DNA of 64,000 nt, from positions 62,001 to 126,000 of the forward strand of contig NZ_CAAJGL010000090.1 in the NCBI RefSeq assembly GCF_900996225.1, read 5' to 3'. Source of the DNA: Paraburkholderia sp. BCC1884. Lineage in GTDB: Bacteria > Pseudomonadota > Gammaproteobacteria > Burkholderiales > Burkholderiaceae. A model generated the notes under the pieces. It did no database searches, had not been told where the DNA came from, and saw only the letters and a list, made by a program, of their open reading frames with translations. Both the position numbers and the translations under genes were made by a program. Of the stretch, positions 42,547-52,108 are shown one piece after another (the stretch's first letter is position 1; every line of letters starts with the position of its first letter).

Positions 42547-43545
42547 ATGGGCCACGAAGAGTTCATGTCCCAGGAGGAGGTCGATGCCCTCCTCAAGGGC
42601 GTAACCGGCGAGTCCGACTCAGAAGCGGATAACAGCGACCGTTCGGGCGTACGCCCGTACAACATCGCGACGCAGGAACGCATCGTACGCGGCCGGATGC
42701 CCGGCCTCGAAATCATCAACGACCGCTTCGCGCGCCTGTTGCGCGTCGGCATTTTCAACTTCATGCGGCGTTCGGCGGAAATCTCCGTCGGTCCGGTGAA
42801 GGTGCAGAAGTACAGCGAATTCACCCGCAACCTGCCGATCCCGACGAACCTGAATCTGGTCCACGTGAAGCCGCTGCGCGGCACCTCGCTGTTCGTGTTC
42901 GACCCGAATCTGGTGTTCTTCGTGGTCGACAACCTGTTCGGCGGCGACGGGCGTTTCCATACCCGCGTCGAAGGCCGTGATTTCACGCAGACCGAACAGC
43001 GCATCATCAACAAGTTGCTGAACCTGGTGTTCGACAACTACACGGCGTCGTGGAAGAGCGTGCGTCCGCTGCAGTTCGAATACGTGCGCTCGGAAATGCA
43101 CACGCAGTTTGCCAACGTGGCGACGCCGAACGAAATCGTCATCGTCACGCAGTTCTCGATCGAGTTCGGCTCGACCGGCGGCACGCTGCACATCTGCATG
43201 CCGTATTCGATGATCGAACCGATCCGCGACATCCTGTCCTCGCCGATCCAGGGCGAGGCGCTCGAAGTCGACCGTCGCTGGGTTCGCGTGCTGTCGCAGC
43301 AGGTGCAAGCGGCGGAAGTCGAACTGACGGCAGACCTCGCGCAGGTGCCCATCACGTTCGAACAGATCCTGAACATGCGCAAGGGCGATGTTCTGCCGAT
43401 CAACATCCCCGAACACATCACGGCGAAAGTCGATGGCGTGCCGGTGATGGAGTGCGGCTACGGAATTTTCAATGGTCAGTACGCGTTGCGGGTCCAGAAA
43501 ATGATCAGCGCAGCCGACACGATGAAGGAAGGTGGATATGAGTGA
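42547..43545 (+). CDS. fliM: Flagellar motor switch protein FliM
   Basis: The 332-residue C-ring protein has the N-terminal CheY-P-binding peptide MSQEEVDALLKGVTGE, the GGxG-type middle domain (DNLFGGDGRFHTRVEGRDFT) and a C-terminal SpoA domain with LPINIPEHITAKVDGVPVME. An ATG-containing overlap connects it to fliN. Confidence 0.97.
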   Translation: MGHEEFMSQEEVDALLKGVTGESDSEADNSDRSGVRPYNIATQERIVRGRMPGLEIINDRFARLLRVGIFNFMRRSAEISVGPVKVQKYSEFTRNLPIPTNLNLVHVKPLRGTSLFVFDPNLVFFVVDNLFGGDGRFHTRVEGRDFTQTEQRIINKLLNLVFDNYTASWKSVRPLQFEYVRSEMHTQFANVATPNEIVIVTQFSIEFGSTGGTLHICMPYSMIEPIRDILSSPIQGEALEVDRRWVRVLSQQVQAAEVELTADLAQVPITFEQILNMRKGDVLPINIPEHITAKVDGVPVMECGYGIFNGQYALRVQKMISAADTMKEGGYE

Positions 43546-44005
43546 CGTGAACGCAAAGCCTGAGGCCGAACTGGCCGGCGGCGAGCCGCAATTGGCCGCC
43601 GACGCAGCCAGCACCGAAGACGAAGCGGCGATGGCCGACTGGGCGAGCGCCCTGGCCGAACAGAACGACAACACGGAAGTCAGCGCGACCACGGCCGGCG
43701 TGTTCCAGCCGCTCTCGAAGGTCGTCGAGCCGACCTCGACGCGCAACGACATCGAGATGATTCTGGACATCCCCGTCCAGATGACCGTCGAACTCGGCCG
43801 CACCAAGATCGCGATCCGCAACCTGCTGCAACTCGCGCAAGGTTCGGTGGTGGAACTGGACGGCATGGCCGGCGAACCGATGGACGTGCTGGTGAACGGC
43901 TGTCTGATCGCCCAGGGCGAAGTGGTGGTGGTGAACGACAAGTTCGGTATCCGTCTGACCGACATCATCACGCCGTCCGAACGCATCCGGAAGCTGAATC
44001 GATGA
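43538..44005 (+). CDS. fliN: Flagellar motor switch protein FliN
   Basis: The 155-residue protein has an acidic Ala/Glu-rich first half and the SpoA domain: DIEMILDIPVQMTVELGRTK, IRNLLQLAQGSVVELDGMAG, EPMDVLVNGCLIAQGEVVVV. ATG at 43538 overlaps the fliM stop; a GTG two codons earlier is possible. The stop overlaps fliO by four bases. Confidence 0.96.
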   Translation: MSDVNAKPEAELAGGEPQLAADAASTEDEAAMADWASALAEQNDNTEVSATTAGVFQPLSKVVEPTSTRNDIEMILDIPVQMTVELGRTKIAIRNLLQLAQGSVVELDGMAGEPMDVLVNGCLIAQGEVVVVNDKFGIRLTDIITPSERIRKLNR

Positions 44006-44547
44006 AACGCATTGCCGGCCGCGCCGCACTCGCGGCCATCGCCTCGATCGTCACGTTCGCCGCCCACGCGGCGGACATGAACGCGGTCAACAACGCGGCG
44101 AAGATCGCCTCGGGTGTCGGCGCCGGCACAGCGGTTCCGTCGCTCGGCGTCGGCGCGGTGTTGCAAACGATCGTCGGCCTGCTGGTCGTGATCGGTCTGG
44201 TGTTCGCCTGCGCATGGCTCGCGCGCCGCTTCGGCTTGCAGCCCGCCAATCGCGGCGGCCTCGTGAAGACGATTGGCGGCGCTTCGCTCGGCGGCAAGGA
44301 GCGGGTCGCGGTGGTCGAGATCGGCGATACGTGGCTCGTGCTCGGCACGGCGCCGGGCAACGTACGGCTGCTTCATACGATGCCGGCCGGTTCGACCTCC
44401 GTCGATGCGGTTGGCGGCACGCAACCGGCAGCGGCGGCGCAAAACACGGGCACCGCACTGCCCGGCACCTTCGGCCAGCGCTTTCGCGATGCATTGAAAG
44501 GCGAAGTTGGCAAACGTTTCAATGGGCAAGGCAACGGGGTTCGGTAA
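44002..44547 (+). CDS. fliO: Flagellar biosynthesis protein FliO
   Basis: The 181-residue protein helps assemble the FliP ring. It has a signal-like start, a membrane helix near residues 50-70 (LQTIVGLLVVIGLVFACAWL), and a cytoplasmic domain with KERVAVVEIGDTWLVLGTAP. Its stop overlaps the fliP start (TAATG). Confidence 0.93.
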   Translation: MKRIAGRAALAAIASIVTFAAHAADMNAVNNAAKIASGVGAGTAVPSLGVGAVLQTIVGLLVVIGLVFACAWLARRFGLQPANRGGLVKTIGGASLGGKERVAVVEIGDTWLVLGTAPGNVRLLHTMPAGSTSVDAVGGTQPAAAAQNTGTALPGTFGQRFRDALKGEVGKRFNGQGNGVR

Positions 44548-45371
44548 TGCAGTTCAGTCTTCCTTCGGCGCGTCACGCGCAATCCGCCCGCGTGTCCGGC
44601 GCTGTCTCCAAAGTCACTTCAGTTTTGCGCCGCGTGGCGCCAGTCGCCGTCCCGGCACTGATGCTCGCGCTGCCTGGCCTGTCGTTCGCGCAAGCCGCCG
44701 GTTTGCCGGCCTTCAACACGAGCCCCGGTCCGAACGGCGGTACGACCTACTCGCTGAGCGTGCAGACGATGCTGCTGCTCACGATGCTGTCGTTCCTGCC
44801 GGCGATGGTCCTGATGATGACGAGCTTCACGCGCATCATCATCGTGTTGTCGCTGCTGCGCCAGGCGCTCGGCACGACCACCACGCCGCCGAACCAGGTG
44901 CTCGTGGGACTGGCACTGTTTCTCACGCTGTTCGTCATGTCGCCGGTGCTGGACAAGGCCTACAACGACGGCTACAAACCGTTCTCAGACGGCACGATTC
45001 CGATGGAAACCGCCGTCAATCGAGGCCTCGCGCCGTTCAAGACCTTCATGCTGCGCCAGACCCGCGAGACCGATCTCGCGCTGTTCGCGCGCATTTCGCA
45101 CGCGGCGCCGATGCAAGGCCCGGAAGACGTGCCGCTGTCGCTGCTGGTGCCTTCGTTCGTCACCAGCGAGTTGAAAACCGGCTTCCAGATCGGCTTCACG
45201 ATTTTCATTCCGTTCCTCATCATCGACATGGTGGTGGCGAGCGTGCTGATGTCGATGGGTATGATGATGGTGTCGCCTGCCACCATCTCCTTGCCGTTCA
45301 AGCTGATGCTGTTCGTGCTGGTCGACGGCTGGCAACTGCTGCTCGGCTCGCTCGCGCAAAGCTTCGTGTAA
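44547..45371 (+). CDS. fliP: Flagellar export gate protein FliP
   Basis: The 274-residue export-gate subunit has a cleavable-looking signal region ending SFAQA and then the FliP core: LTMLSFLPAMVLMMTSFTRI, LRQALGTTTTPPNQVLVGLA, FLTLFVMSPVLDKAYNDGYK and FLIIDMVVASVLMSMGMMMV. Upstream frame belongs to fliO sequence and is not used. Confidence 0.97.
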   Translation: MQFSLPSARHAQSARVSGAVSKVTSVLRRVAPVAVPALMLALPGLSFAQAAGLPAFNTSPGPNGGTTYSLSVQTMLLLTMLSFLPAMVLMMTSFTRIIIVLSLLRQALGTTTTPPNQVLVGLALFLTLFVMSPVLDKAYNDGYKPFSDGTIPMETAVNRGLAPFKTFMLRQTRETDLALFARISHAAPMQGPEDVPLSLLVPSFVTSELKTGFQIGFTIFIPFLIIDMVVASVLMSMGMMMVSPATISLPFKLMLFVLVDGWQLLLGSLAQSFV

Positions 45372-45423
45372 TCGCGTTCTTCGACCGCGTCCGCGCGCCC
45401 TTCCCGCTTCCGGTTCTATTGCC

Positions 45424-45693
45424 ATGAATCAAGAATCCGTCATGACACTCGCGCACCAGGCCATGTACGTCGGCCTGTTGCTCGCCGCGCCGCTGCTGCT
45501 GGTCGCGCTGGTGGTCGGTCTGGTGGTGAGCCTGTTCCAGGCCGCTACGCAGATCAACGAAACCACCCTGTCGTTCATTCCCAAGCTGCTCGCCATCGCG
45601 ATCACGATGGTGATCGCCGGGCCGTGGATGCTGACGACCATGCTCGACTATCTGCGCCAGACGCTCACCAACATTCCGACGCTCGTCAACTAG
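45424..45693 (+). CDS. fliQ: Flagellar export gate protein FliQ
   Basis: The 89-residue protein has two membrane helices (GLLLAAPLLLVALVVGLVVS and LLAIAITMVIAGPWMLTTML) and the family motif FQAATQINETTLSFIPK. It packs around FliP in the export gate. Confidence 0.97.
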   Translation: MNQESVMTLAHQAMYVGLLLAAPLLLVALVVGLVVSLFQAATQINETTLSFIPKLLAIAITMVIAGPWMLTTMLDYLRQTLTNIPTLVN

Positions 45694-45760
45694 GCGCCAC
45701 TTGGCGCCTGGTCACCTCGCTTCGCTCTCCGTCAGCCCACGATAGGCCGCCCCCGCCGTC

Positions 45761-46543
45761 ATGTTCTCCGTCACCTACGCGCAACTGAACGGCTGGCTCA
45801 CCGCATTTTTGTGGCCCTTCGTGCGCATCCTTGCGCTGATGGCCACTGCGCCGGTGCTCGGCAACCGCTCGCTGCCGCTGCGCGTCAAGATCGGCCTGTC
45901 GGCCTTCATCACGATCATCGTCGCGCCGACGCTCGGTGCCATGCCGCAGGTCACCGTGTTCTCCGCCCAGGGCGTGTGGATCATCGTCAACCAGTTTCTG
46001 ATCGGGATCGCGCTCGGCCTGACCATGCAGATCGTCTTCCAGGCGGTGGCCGCGACCGGCGACTTCGTGGGCCTCGGCATGGGTCTGGGCTTTGCAACCT
46101 TCTTCGATCCGCAGGCCAGCAGTACGAGCCAGGTGCTCGCCAGCTACATGAACACGATAGCGATGCTGGTGTTCCTCGTGATCGACGGTCACCTGCAGAT
46201 GATCGGTGCATTGCTCGCCACCTTCCAGTCCGTCCCGGTCGCGGCGAACATTCTCGGCGCGCCCGGCTGGCGCACGCTGGCAAATTTCGGCGGGATGATC
46301 TTCTCGGCCGGTTTGCTGCTGTCGCTGCCGGTGGTGGCGGCGCTCCTCATCACCAATCTGGCGCTCGGCATCCTGAACCGCGCAGCGCCGCAAATCGGCG
46401 TGTTCCAGATCGGCTTCCCGCTCACCATGCTGATGGGCATGCTGCTTCTGCAACTGATGATCCCGAACATGATCCCGTTCTTTTCGCGGCTTTTCGCCGT
46501 CGGCATCGATGAGATGGGACGTGTGGCGATGGGATTCAGATAG
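45761..46543 (+). CDS. fliR: Flagellar export gate protein FliR
   Basis: The 260-residue polytopic protein completes the FliPQR gate. Characteristic parts are LNGWLTAFLWPFVRILALMA, APVLGNRSLPLRVKIGLSAF, GLGMGLGFATFFDPQASSTS and NRAAPQIGVFQIGFPLTMLM. A strong terminator follows, shared with the convergent flgL. Confidence 0.96.
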   Translation: MFSVTYAQLNGWLTAFLWPFVRILALMATAPVLGNRSLPLRVKIGLSAFITIIVAPTLGAMPQVTVFSAQGVWIIVNQFLIGIALGLTMQIVFQAVAATGDFVGLGMGLGFATFFDPQASSTSQVLASYMNTIAMLVFLVIDGHLQMIGALLATFQSVPVAANILGAPGWRTLANFGGMIFSAGLLLSLPVVAALLITNLALGILNRAAPQIGVFQIGFPLTMLMGMLLLQLMIPNMIPFFSRLFAVGIDEMGRVAMGFR

Positions 46544-46586
46544 CGTCCCGCCGCGCGATCGGCGCGGCACGTCACGCAAAAACAGA

Positions 46587-46621
46587 AAGGGCGGAGCCGG
46601 TTCACACCGGCATCCGCCCTT
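46587..46621. terminator. Bidirectional terminator between fliR and flgL
   Basis: AAGGGCGGA-GCCGG pairs with CCGGC-TCCGCCCTT around a six-base loop with one bulged A. T-rich tails exist on both strands (TTTTTG on the minus side). Confidence 0.85.
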
Positions 46622-46646
46622 CTTCGTTTCAGACTACCCCGGCCGA

Positions 46647-47870
46647 TCAGCTCAGGTACTGGAACAGCGAAACGCTTTGAATCTTCACGAACGCCTGTTG
46701 TGCTGCCTGCAGGGCGTTCTGTTCCAACGTGTACTGACCAATCGTCTTGACCATGTCGACTTGCGTCAGATCCGCGAGGTTGCTCGAGGTCTGCAGCGTG
46801 TTGGTCTGCGTGACCGTCTGCAAAGCCTGCACTTCCGTCTCGCGGCCGCCCACGGCTGCCTGCGCCGTCACCACGTTGTTCATGGTGTTTTCGAGCTGGG
46901 TCATGCTGGTGGTCAGCGCGCTCTGATAATTCGCCGTCGTCGAGCCGCTCGAAATCGGCGTTTGCAGCGTGGTGATCAGCTGGCTCAGGTTGGCGAACAC
47001 ATCCATGCTGCCTTGCGTGGCCGGCGTGACCGAGAAGCTGTCGCCGGCATTCGGCTGACCGCTGATCGTGACCGACTGGCCGCCGAGCGTGATCGCCGTG
47101 CCGGAGCTGAAGGCCTGCGGGCCGCCCACCGTGGTCGTGCCGGTCGCCGGGTCGGTCTGGCTGATCGTGTAGGTCGTGCTGGATGTGAAATTCAGCGCGT
47201 ACGTATCGGCGTTGGTCGGATCGGTCGGGTTGTTCAGACTCACCGTGCCGATCACACCCGTGCCGGTATTGCTCGACGAGCCGGCCGGCACCGCGCTGGT
47301 ACCGATCGCTGACACGCTGTTGAAGATGGACGTGCCGTTATCGCCGGTCTGCACGTTGTGCGAATCGGTCACTTGCACGGATGGCGCGCCGGCGTCGCCG
47401 GAGTACGTCACGGCGCCTGCGGAATTCGTCGAGTACGGTTGCGACTGGCTCTGATAACCGGCGAACAGGTAGTTGCCCTGCGCATCGGTCGAATTGGCGA
47501 GCGTCATCAACTGGCTGCGCAAGCTCGTCAACTGCGTGGCGAGGGAGCCGCGGTCGCCGTTGTTCAGCGAACCGTCGCCAGCGCGCAGCACTAGCGTGTG
47601 GATGCTTTGCAGCACGGAGTTGACGCTGCCGAGCGTCGAGTCTTCCGCCTGTAGCGAAGAAAGCGCGGTGCTCTGGTTGGTCGTGTACTGCGACAACGTC
47701 GTCGCGGTCGTGCTCAGTTGCACGGCCTGCGCCGCGCCGAGCGGATTGTCCGACGGCGTGGCCAGGCTGACGCCGCTCGAAAGTTCCTGATACAGCTGCG
47801 ACAACTGAGCCTGCTGATCGCTCATCGACGACACGTTCATCGTGAAGTACTGCGCGCTGGAGATACGCAT
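46647..47870 (-). CDS. flgL: Hook-filament junction protein FlgL
   Basis: The 407-residue flagellin-like protein begins MRISSAQYFTMNVSSMSDQQ and continues LYQELSSGVSLATPSDNPLG. The C-terminal heptad region has LTQVDMVKTIGQYTLEQNAL and ends VSLFQYLS. The variable middle contains one G-P-GD-type beta module (GQPNAGDSFSVTP) also seen in FlgK and FlgE. ATG is at 47870, ten bases after flgK. Confidence 0.96.
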   Translation of the reverse strand: MRISSAQYFTMNVSSMSDQQAQLSQLYQELSSGVSLATPSDNPLGAAQAVQLSTTATTLSQYTTNQSTALSSLQAEDSTLGSVNSVLQSIHTLVLRAGDGSLNNGDRGSLATQLTSLRSQLMTLANSTDAQGNYLFAGYQSQSQPYSTNSAGAVTYSGDAGAPSVQVTDSHNVQTGDNGTSIFNSVSAIGTSAVPAGSSSNTGTGVIGTVSLNNPTDPTNADTYALNFTSSTTYTISQTDPATGTTTVGGPQAFSSGTAITLGGQSVTISGQPNAGDSFSVTPATQGSMDVFANLSQLITTLQTPISSGSTTANYQSALTTSMTQLENTMNNVVTAQAAVGGRETEVQALQTVTQTNTLQTSSNLADLTQVDMVKTIGQYTLEQNALQAAQQAFVKIQSVSLFQYLS

Positions 47871-47880
47871 ATTCAATGCC

Positions 47881-49854
47881 TCACTGGAAGATGCCAAGCA
47901 ACGTCTGGAACAGGGTCTGAGCGGTCTGAATGACCTTGCTGTTCGCCTGATAGAGCTGCTGGTACTGAAGCAGATTGGCTGCTTCCTCGTTGATGTTGAC
48001 GCCCGAAACGGATTGCTGCGCCGTGGTGATCTGCGTTACCAGCGACGCCTGTGCCGTACTGGCGGTCTGCACCTGGTTGGTCTGGTTGCCGACCTGGTTG
48101 ACGTAGTTCGCATAGGCGCCCGTCAGCGTGATCGTGCCGCCGCCCATCGCTTTCGCGGTGGACAGATTCGACAGCGCCAGCGCGTTGCGGCCGTCGTTGG
48201 TCGCGCCGGTGTTCGGGCCGATCGTGAAGGTGTCGCCGGCAGCCGGTGTGCCGCTGAGCGTCACGGTCACGTTGTTCATCTGCGTGACGGCCGGATTGGT
48301 GATCGTGAGCGTCGCGCCGTTGGTCGCCGAATACGGCACCACGGTGCTCGTATTCGTAATCGGATAGGAAACCGGCGGTGTGCCTGCGATCGTCACCGTC
48401 GAGCCTGCCGCGAAACCGGTCAGTCCCGTGCCGTTGTACGACAGCGTGGTGCTCGACGTCGGCATGCTGTAGCCGGCCGTCACCGAGCCCTGCGAGATCT
48501 GGCCGGTACCCGTGTTCGTCGTGGTGGCCGAGGCCAGCACCGGCGCCGCAGCGGCGATTGCCGATGCATCGGTGGTGGCGGTCGAGAAACTGTTCAGCGC
48601 GCCACGGGTCGGTTCGACCGTGAACGAATCGCCGGCGTTCATCGTGCCGGTGGTCGAGAAGTTCAGGCCGTTGATCGGCTGGCTCAGGTTAGTCGCCGAA
48701 CCCACCACGCTGCCGGTCGAGTTGTCGGTCAACGTGTAGGTCGTGCCGTTGTACGCCAGCGTGTAGTCGCCGGAGGTCGGATTGGTCGCATCCGCGAACG
48801 ACACGTTCAGCGAAGCGTTGCCGGTGTTCTGCGAGTTGGCGTAGACCGTCGGGCTACCCACCGAGAACAGCGCGCCGCCCTTGGCGCCCGCGAGCGTGAT
48901 ACCCAGTGAGTTCTGCGCGTTGACCTGGCTGGCGAAGCTCACCGCGATCGCGCCGAGTTGCGCCTCGCCCGGATCGAGCGTCTGGCTGCGGAACGCGACG
49001 AGGCCACCGAGCGTACCGCCGGTGATCTTGCTGTCGGGCAGCGTTTGCGGCGTATCCGCCGGGTTCGCACCTGCCTGGCCGAGATACTGGACGGACAGTT
49101 CGCTGGTGTCGCCGCTGGAAGGCGTGGTGCCCAGGTTATAGCTATTGGTGGACGACACGAGCGGCTGGCCGTTACCCATGAACACGCTGTAACTGCCGTT
49201 GGAGTTGACCACCTGCACGCCGACCAGTTGCGACAGATTCGACACGGCGAGATCGCGCTGATCCATCAACTGGTTCGGCGGCTGGCCTTGCGTGCTGGCT
49301 GCGGCGATCTGGCCGTTCAACTGGGCGATCTGCGCCGAGTAACTGTTGATCTGCGAAACGGTGTTGCTGAGCTGCGTGTTGACGCTCTGACGCAGCGCAT
49401 CGTATTGCTGACCCGCGGCGTTGATCTGGTTTGCAAGCGTTTGTGCGCCACTCATGGCGGTCTGACGCGTCGCCTGCGTCGAAGCGCTGTTCGAGACGTT
49501 CTGCAAACCGGTGAAGTAGCCGGTGATGGCGGTCGCAATCCCGGCGGTCGGGCTGCCGATCAGGTTGTTCAGCTGCGAGATCAGCGTGTTGTAGGTCGAC
49601 AGCGAGCTGCTCGACGACTGTGCGTTGTTCAGTTCAGTGGTCAGATACTGGCTGTACTGGCGCGTCACGGTGGTCGTCGAGACGCCTTGCGGCAGATAGC
49701 CCGAACCCGTGTACTGACCACCCGTTTCCGAGTAGACCGGCGTTTCGATCGTATAGCCGGGGGTCGACGCGTTGCTGATGTTCTGGCCGGTCGTCGTGAG
49801 TCCCCACTGGGCTGCGTTCAGTCCACTGAGGCCGAGATTGATGAGATTCGACAT
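47881..49854 (-). CDS. flgK: Hook-filament junction protein FlgK
   Basis: The 657-residue protein has the flagellar rod-type N-terminus LINLGLSGLNAAQWGLTTTG with QNISNASTPGYTIETPVYSE and the C-terminal GVNINEEAANLLQYQQLYQA. Two copies of the module G-x-x-x-G-D-[ST]-F-T-x-x-P occur in the middle. A sigma-28 promoter lies 58 bases upstream, so expression is late. Confidence 0.97.
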   Translation of the reverse strand: MSNLINLGLSGLNAAQWGLTTTGQNISNASTPGYTIETPVYSETGGQYTGSGYLPQGVSTTTVTRQYSQYLTTELNNAQSSSSSLSTYNTLISQLNNLIGSPTAGIATAITGYFTGLQNVSNSASTQATRQTAMSGAQTLANQINAAGQQYDALRQSVNTQLSNTVSQINSYSAQIAQLNGQIAAASTQGQPPNQLMDQRDLAVSNLSQLVGVQVVNSNGSYSVFMGNGQPLVSSTNSYNLGTTPSSGDTSELSVQYLGQAGANPADTPQTLPDSKITGGTLGGLVAFRSQTLDPGEAQLGAIAVSFASQVNAQNSLGITLAGAKGGALFSVGSPTVYANSQNTGNASLNVSFADATNPTSGDYTLAYNGTTYTLTDNSTGSVVGSATNLSQPINGLNFSTTGTMNAGDSFTVEPTRGALNSFSTATTDASAIAAAAPVLASATTTNTGTGQISQGSVTAGYSMPTSSTTLSYNGTGLTGFAAGSTVTIAGTPPVSYPITNTSTVVPYSATNGATLTITNPAVTQMNNVTVTLSGTPAAGDTFTIGPNTGATNDGRNALALSNLSTAKAMGGGTITLTGAYANYVNQVGNQTNQVQTASTAQASLVTQITTAQQSVSGVNINEEAANLLQYQQLYQANSKVIQTAQTLFQTLLGIFQ

Positions 49855-49911
49855 GCGTCATCCTGAAGGGCGACACCGAACACCTGTCGCCACGTTACTT
49901 GAACATCTTGT

Positions 49912-49938
49912 TTAACGGCCCCAATAGGGAAAAATTGA
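49912..49938 (-). promoter_or_regulatory. FliA (sigma-28) promoter of flgKL
   Basis: Minus strand TCAATTTT - N11 - GCCGTTAA (49938 down to 49912) fits the sigma-28 pattern at 13 of 16 positions, with exact spacing, directly before flgK. Confidence 0.7.
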
Positions 49939-49962
49939 GGCCATCCCTGTGTTCTGGTGCAA

Positions 49963-50754
49963 TTAACGCGCGAGTGAACGGCGCTTCATTTCGAGCTGCG
50001 TAATCAGGCGCTGCAGCGTGTTTTCAGCGCTGCCAGGCAGCGTCAGAAAACGGAAGCCGAGTTGATAGCGCTGCGTGCCGTTCGGCAACGCGATCGCGCG
50101 GTGCGACACGAGTTGCAGATCGAGCGAGAGCCGGCCGAGTGTGCCGAGCAACAGTTCGCAATCCATCAGGCGCGTGCCCATCGGCAATTCGGCTACACGC
50201 TCATCCGACGTGCGCATGCCGACGCCGCCGAGCGACAGATCGTGCACTTCGAAGCGGAACGTGTCGCTGCCAGGCAGACGCCCCGTGCACATGTACGGAT
50301 CGAGAATCGGCGCGTCGACGCGGAAGTATTCGCGGCGCTGCACGTAGAACAGCACTTCGGGGAAGTCGGCCTCGAACGCCGGCATGCCTTCGTAGCGGGT
50401 CTCGCGCGGCGAGCCCGTGACGAACTCGACGCGCACGCCGTCTGGCGTGGCGTGGAACTGGCAGCGCGGTGCGGCCAGCAGGCCTTTGTTCTGTTCAGAG
50501 AGTGCACCCCAATCGAAGGTGAAGGTGCGTTCGCGCACGTCCACATCGAGCAGGCGTGTCACCAGCTGACCACCGGCGTATTCGACGGTGAGGAAATCGC
50601 CACGATTGACGAGATTGCGTAACTGAACGCCGATCTCAAGCGGGTTGCGACGTCCGAAATCGGGAGCGTCGTCATCGTGCTGTGCGTGCGGCTGGCCGGG
50701 CGCGTTGGTCTGGCCATTCGACTGGTTCATATCCATGGGCTTGCCGGTATGCAT
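49963..50754 (-). CDS. ycgR: Flagellar brake protein YcgR (c-di-GMP-binding PilZ protein)
   Basis: The 263-residue protein has the YcgR N-terminal domain (LRNLVNRGDFLTVEYAGGQL) and a PilZ domain with both c-di-GMP motifs: R141xxxR145 in RREYFRVDA and D172xSxxG177 in DLSLGGVGM. Bound to c-di-GMP it slows or biases the motor. Starts at 50736 or 50730 are also possible. It is placed before flgKL and has its own sigma-28-like promoter. Confidence 0.93.
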   Translation of the reverse strand: MHTGKPMDMNQSNGQTNAPGQPHAQHDDDAPDFGRRNPLEIGVQLRNLVNRGDFLTVEYAGGQLVTRLLDVDVRERTFTFDWGALSEQNKGLLAAPRCQFHATPDGVRVEFVTGSPRETRYEGMPAFEADFPEVLFYVQRREYFRVDAPILDPYMCTGRLPGSDTFRFEVHDLSLGGVGMRTSDERVAELPMGTRLMDCELLLGTLGRLSLDLQLVSHRAIALPNGTQRYQLGFRFLTLPGSAENTLQRLITQLEMKRRSLAR

Positions 50755-51091
50755 GTTCTTGCGGTCGCGTGCCAGGGCTCCTGCCGGGGCTTTCGCGCGG
50801 TCTTCCTCGAAGCCGCAGCACGCGCTTCAACCGGACGCTACAGCGCTATTCCGGTATCGGGTCTAACTCATTAGCGGCAGCATCCGGCCAAAATTTAGGG
50901 GCTTGTAATGAATTTTTTGCCGCAAACGTTAAACACGAACCGTCTGATGCGGGTGGACCGACCGCCCGTGGGCGGCCGGCCTCGTCCGTCTTGTTATGCA
51001 CCTGGCCCCGTCGCGTGCATGGTTTGAATGGGATGAATCACACTGCATCGACCGGCGCCGAATCGCGCCGCGTCACCGTATTAACGGCAGC
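50755..51091. other. Leader region between flgJ and ycgR
   Basis: This 337-bp stretch has no gene. It holds the sigma-28 promoter of ycgR (50871-50897) and, near the flgJ end, a modest CGGCGC/GCGCCG hairpin at about 51053-51070 that may end the flg transcript. Nothing else was recognised. Confidence 0.6.
50871..50897 (-). promoter_or_regulatory. FliA (sigma-28) promoter of ycgR
   Basis: Minus strand TAAATTTT - N11 - GCCGCTAA (50897 down to 50871) agrees with TAAAGTTT - N11 - GCCGATAA at 14 of 16 positions, with exact spacing. It is oriented toward ycgR, leaving a leader of about 110 bases. Confidence 0.8.
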
Positions 51092-52096
51092 TCAGCCCAT
51101 CTTCTGCATGATGGACATCAATTTTTTCGCGTAGTGCGGGTCGGTTGCGTAACCGGCGCGCTGCATGCCGGTGGCGAAGCCGTTGGCGTCACGCGAGGAA
51201 TTGATCACCTGCGCATAACGCGGGTTGTCCTTGAGCAGGCTCGCGTAGTCGGTCATGGCTTCCTTGTACGAGTCGTACGCGCGGAATTTCTCGACGGTGC
51301 GCTGCGGCTTGCCGTTCACATATTCGGTCGTCACCGTGGAGACCGTCTTGCCGGTCCAGTCCCTGGTCGCCTTGATGCCGAACACGTTGTGACTGGTCGA
51401 GCCATCGGCCTTCTTGATCTCGCTCTTGCCCCAGCCCGATTCGAGCGCAGCCTGACCGATGATGAAACGCGCCGGAATCCCGGTCGCCGCGCTGGCCGCC
51501 TGAGCCGGCGCCGCGAGTTTGTCGACGAATGCGTCGACCTTCGGCGAAGTGCCGTCGCCTTTGATCGGCGGCGTCAGCGCGCTGTTGGCCGAGTAGCCGC
51601 GGCCCATCGCCAACTGGCCGTTGGCTTGCGCATTGCCATAGGCTTTCGCGAGCGCGTTGAGCGCCGCGGTCTGCCCTTCGTCGCCACCACCACCGCCGGT
51701 GCCGCCGCCCAATGCGTTGGCCATCCCGGCGAGGCCGCCCGCGCCAGCGCCGCCGCCCACCTGCATACCCTGATTGCGCATCAACTGCTTGAGCATCGCG
51801 TCAGCCACGCCGATGCCGCGTTGCGACATCTGCTGCGACATCTGCTGGTCCATCATCGACGTGAAGGTGGCGCTGTCGTGCGAGTCGAACGGGCCGTCTT
51901 GCGGCGTCGCATCGCGCATGCTCTTGAGCATCATCTGCGTGAAGACCGCGTCGAACTGCTGCGCAGCCATCTTCATGCCGGCCTGCGGCGATGCCTTGAC
52001 TTGCGCACTCAGCTTGCCGAAACCCTGCACGTCGAGCGCGAAGCGCTGGGTCAGGTCGTTCGCCGCCGTAGCGGAATTGGTCGTATCCGAATTCAT
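51092..52096 (-). CDS. flgJ: Rod assembly protein / peptidoglycan hydrolase FlgJ
   Basis: The 334-residue bifunctional protein has an N-terminal rod-capping domain (QFDAVFTQMMLKSMRDATPQ), a Gly-rich linker, and a C-terminal glucosaminidase/muramidase domain. That domain has the catalytic Glu in GQAALESGWGKSEIK, followed by SHNVFGIKATRDWTGKTVST. It digests the wall for rod growth. It is 12 bases after flgI. Confidence 0.96.
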   Translation of the reverse strand: MNSDTTNSATAANDLTQRFALDVQGFGKLSAQVKASPQAGMKMAAQQFDAVFTQMMLKSMRDATPQDGPFDSHDSATFTSMMDQQMSQQMSQRGIGVADAMLKQLMRNQGMQVGGGAGAGGLAGMANALGGGTGGGGGDEGQTAALNALAKAYGNAQANGQLAMGRGYSANSALTPPIKGDGTSPKVDAFVDKLAAPAQAASAATGIPARFIIGQAALESGWGKSEIKKADGSTSHNVFGIKATRDWTGKTVSTVTTEYVNGKPQRTVEKFRAYDSYKEAMTDYASLLKDNPRYAQVINSSRDANGFATGMQRAGYATDPHYAKKLMSIMQKMG

Positions 52097-52108
52097 CTGC
52101 TGTCTTCC

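Noticed and set aside
42619..44529. Minus-strand open frame of 636 codons opposite fliM, fliN and fliO
   Set aside because: Shadow frame of three conserved genes; composition is typical of reverse-frame translation.
51081..51088. Minus-strand GCCGTTAA at the flgJ end as another sigma-28 site
   Set aside because: The expected -35 position reads GCAGAAGA, not TAAA-like, and is in flgJ codons.
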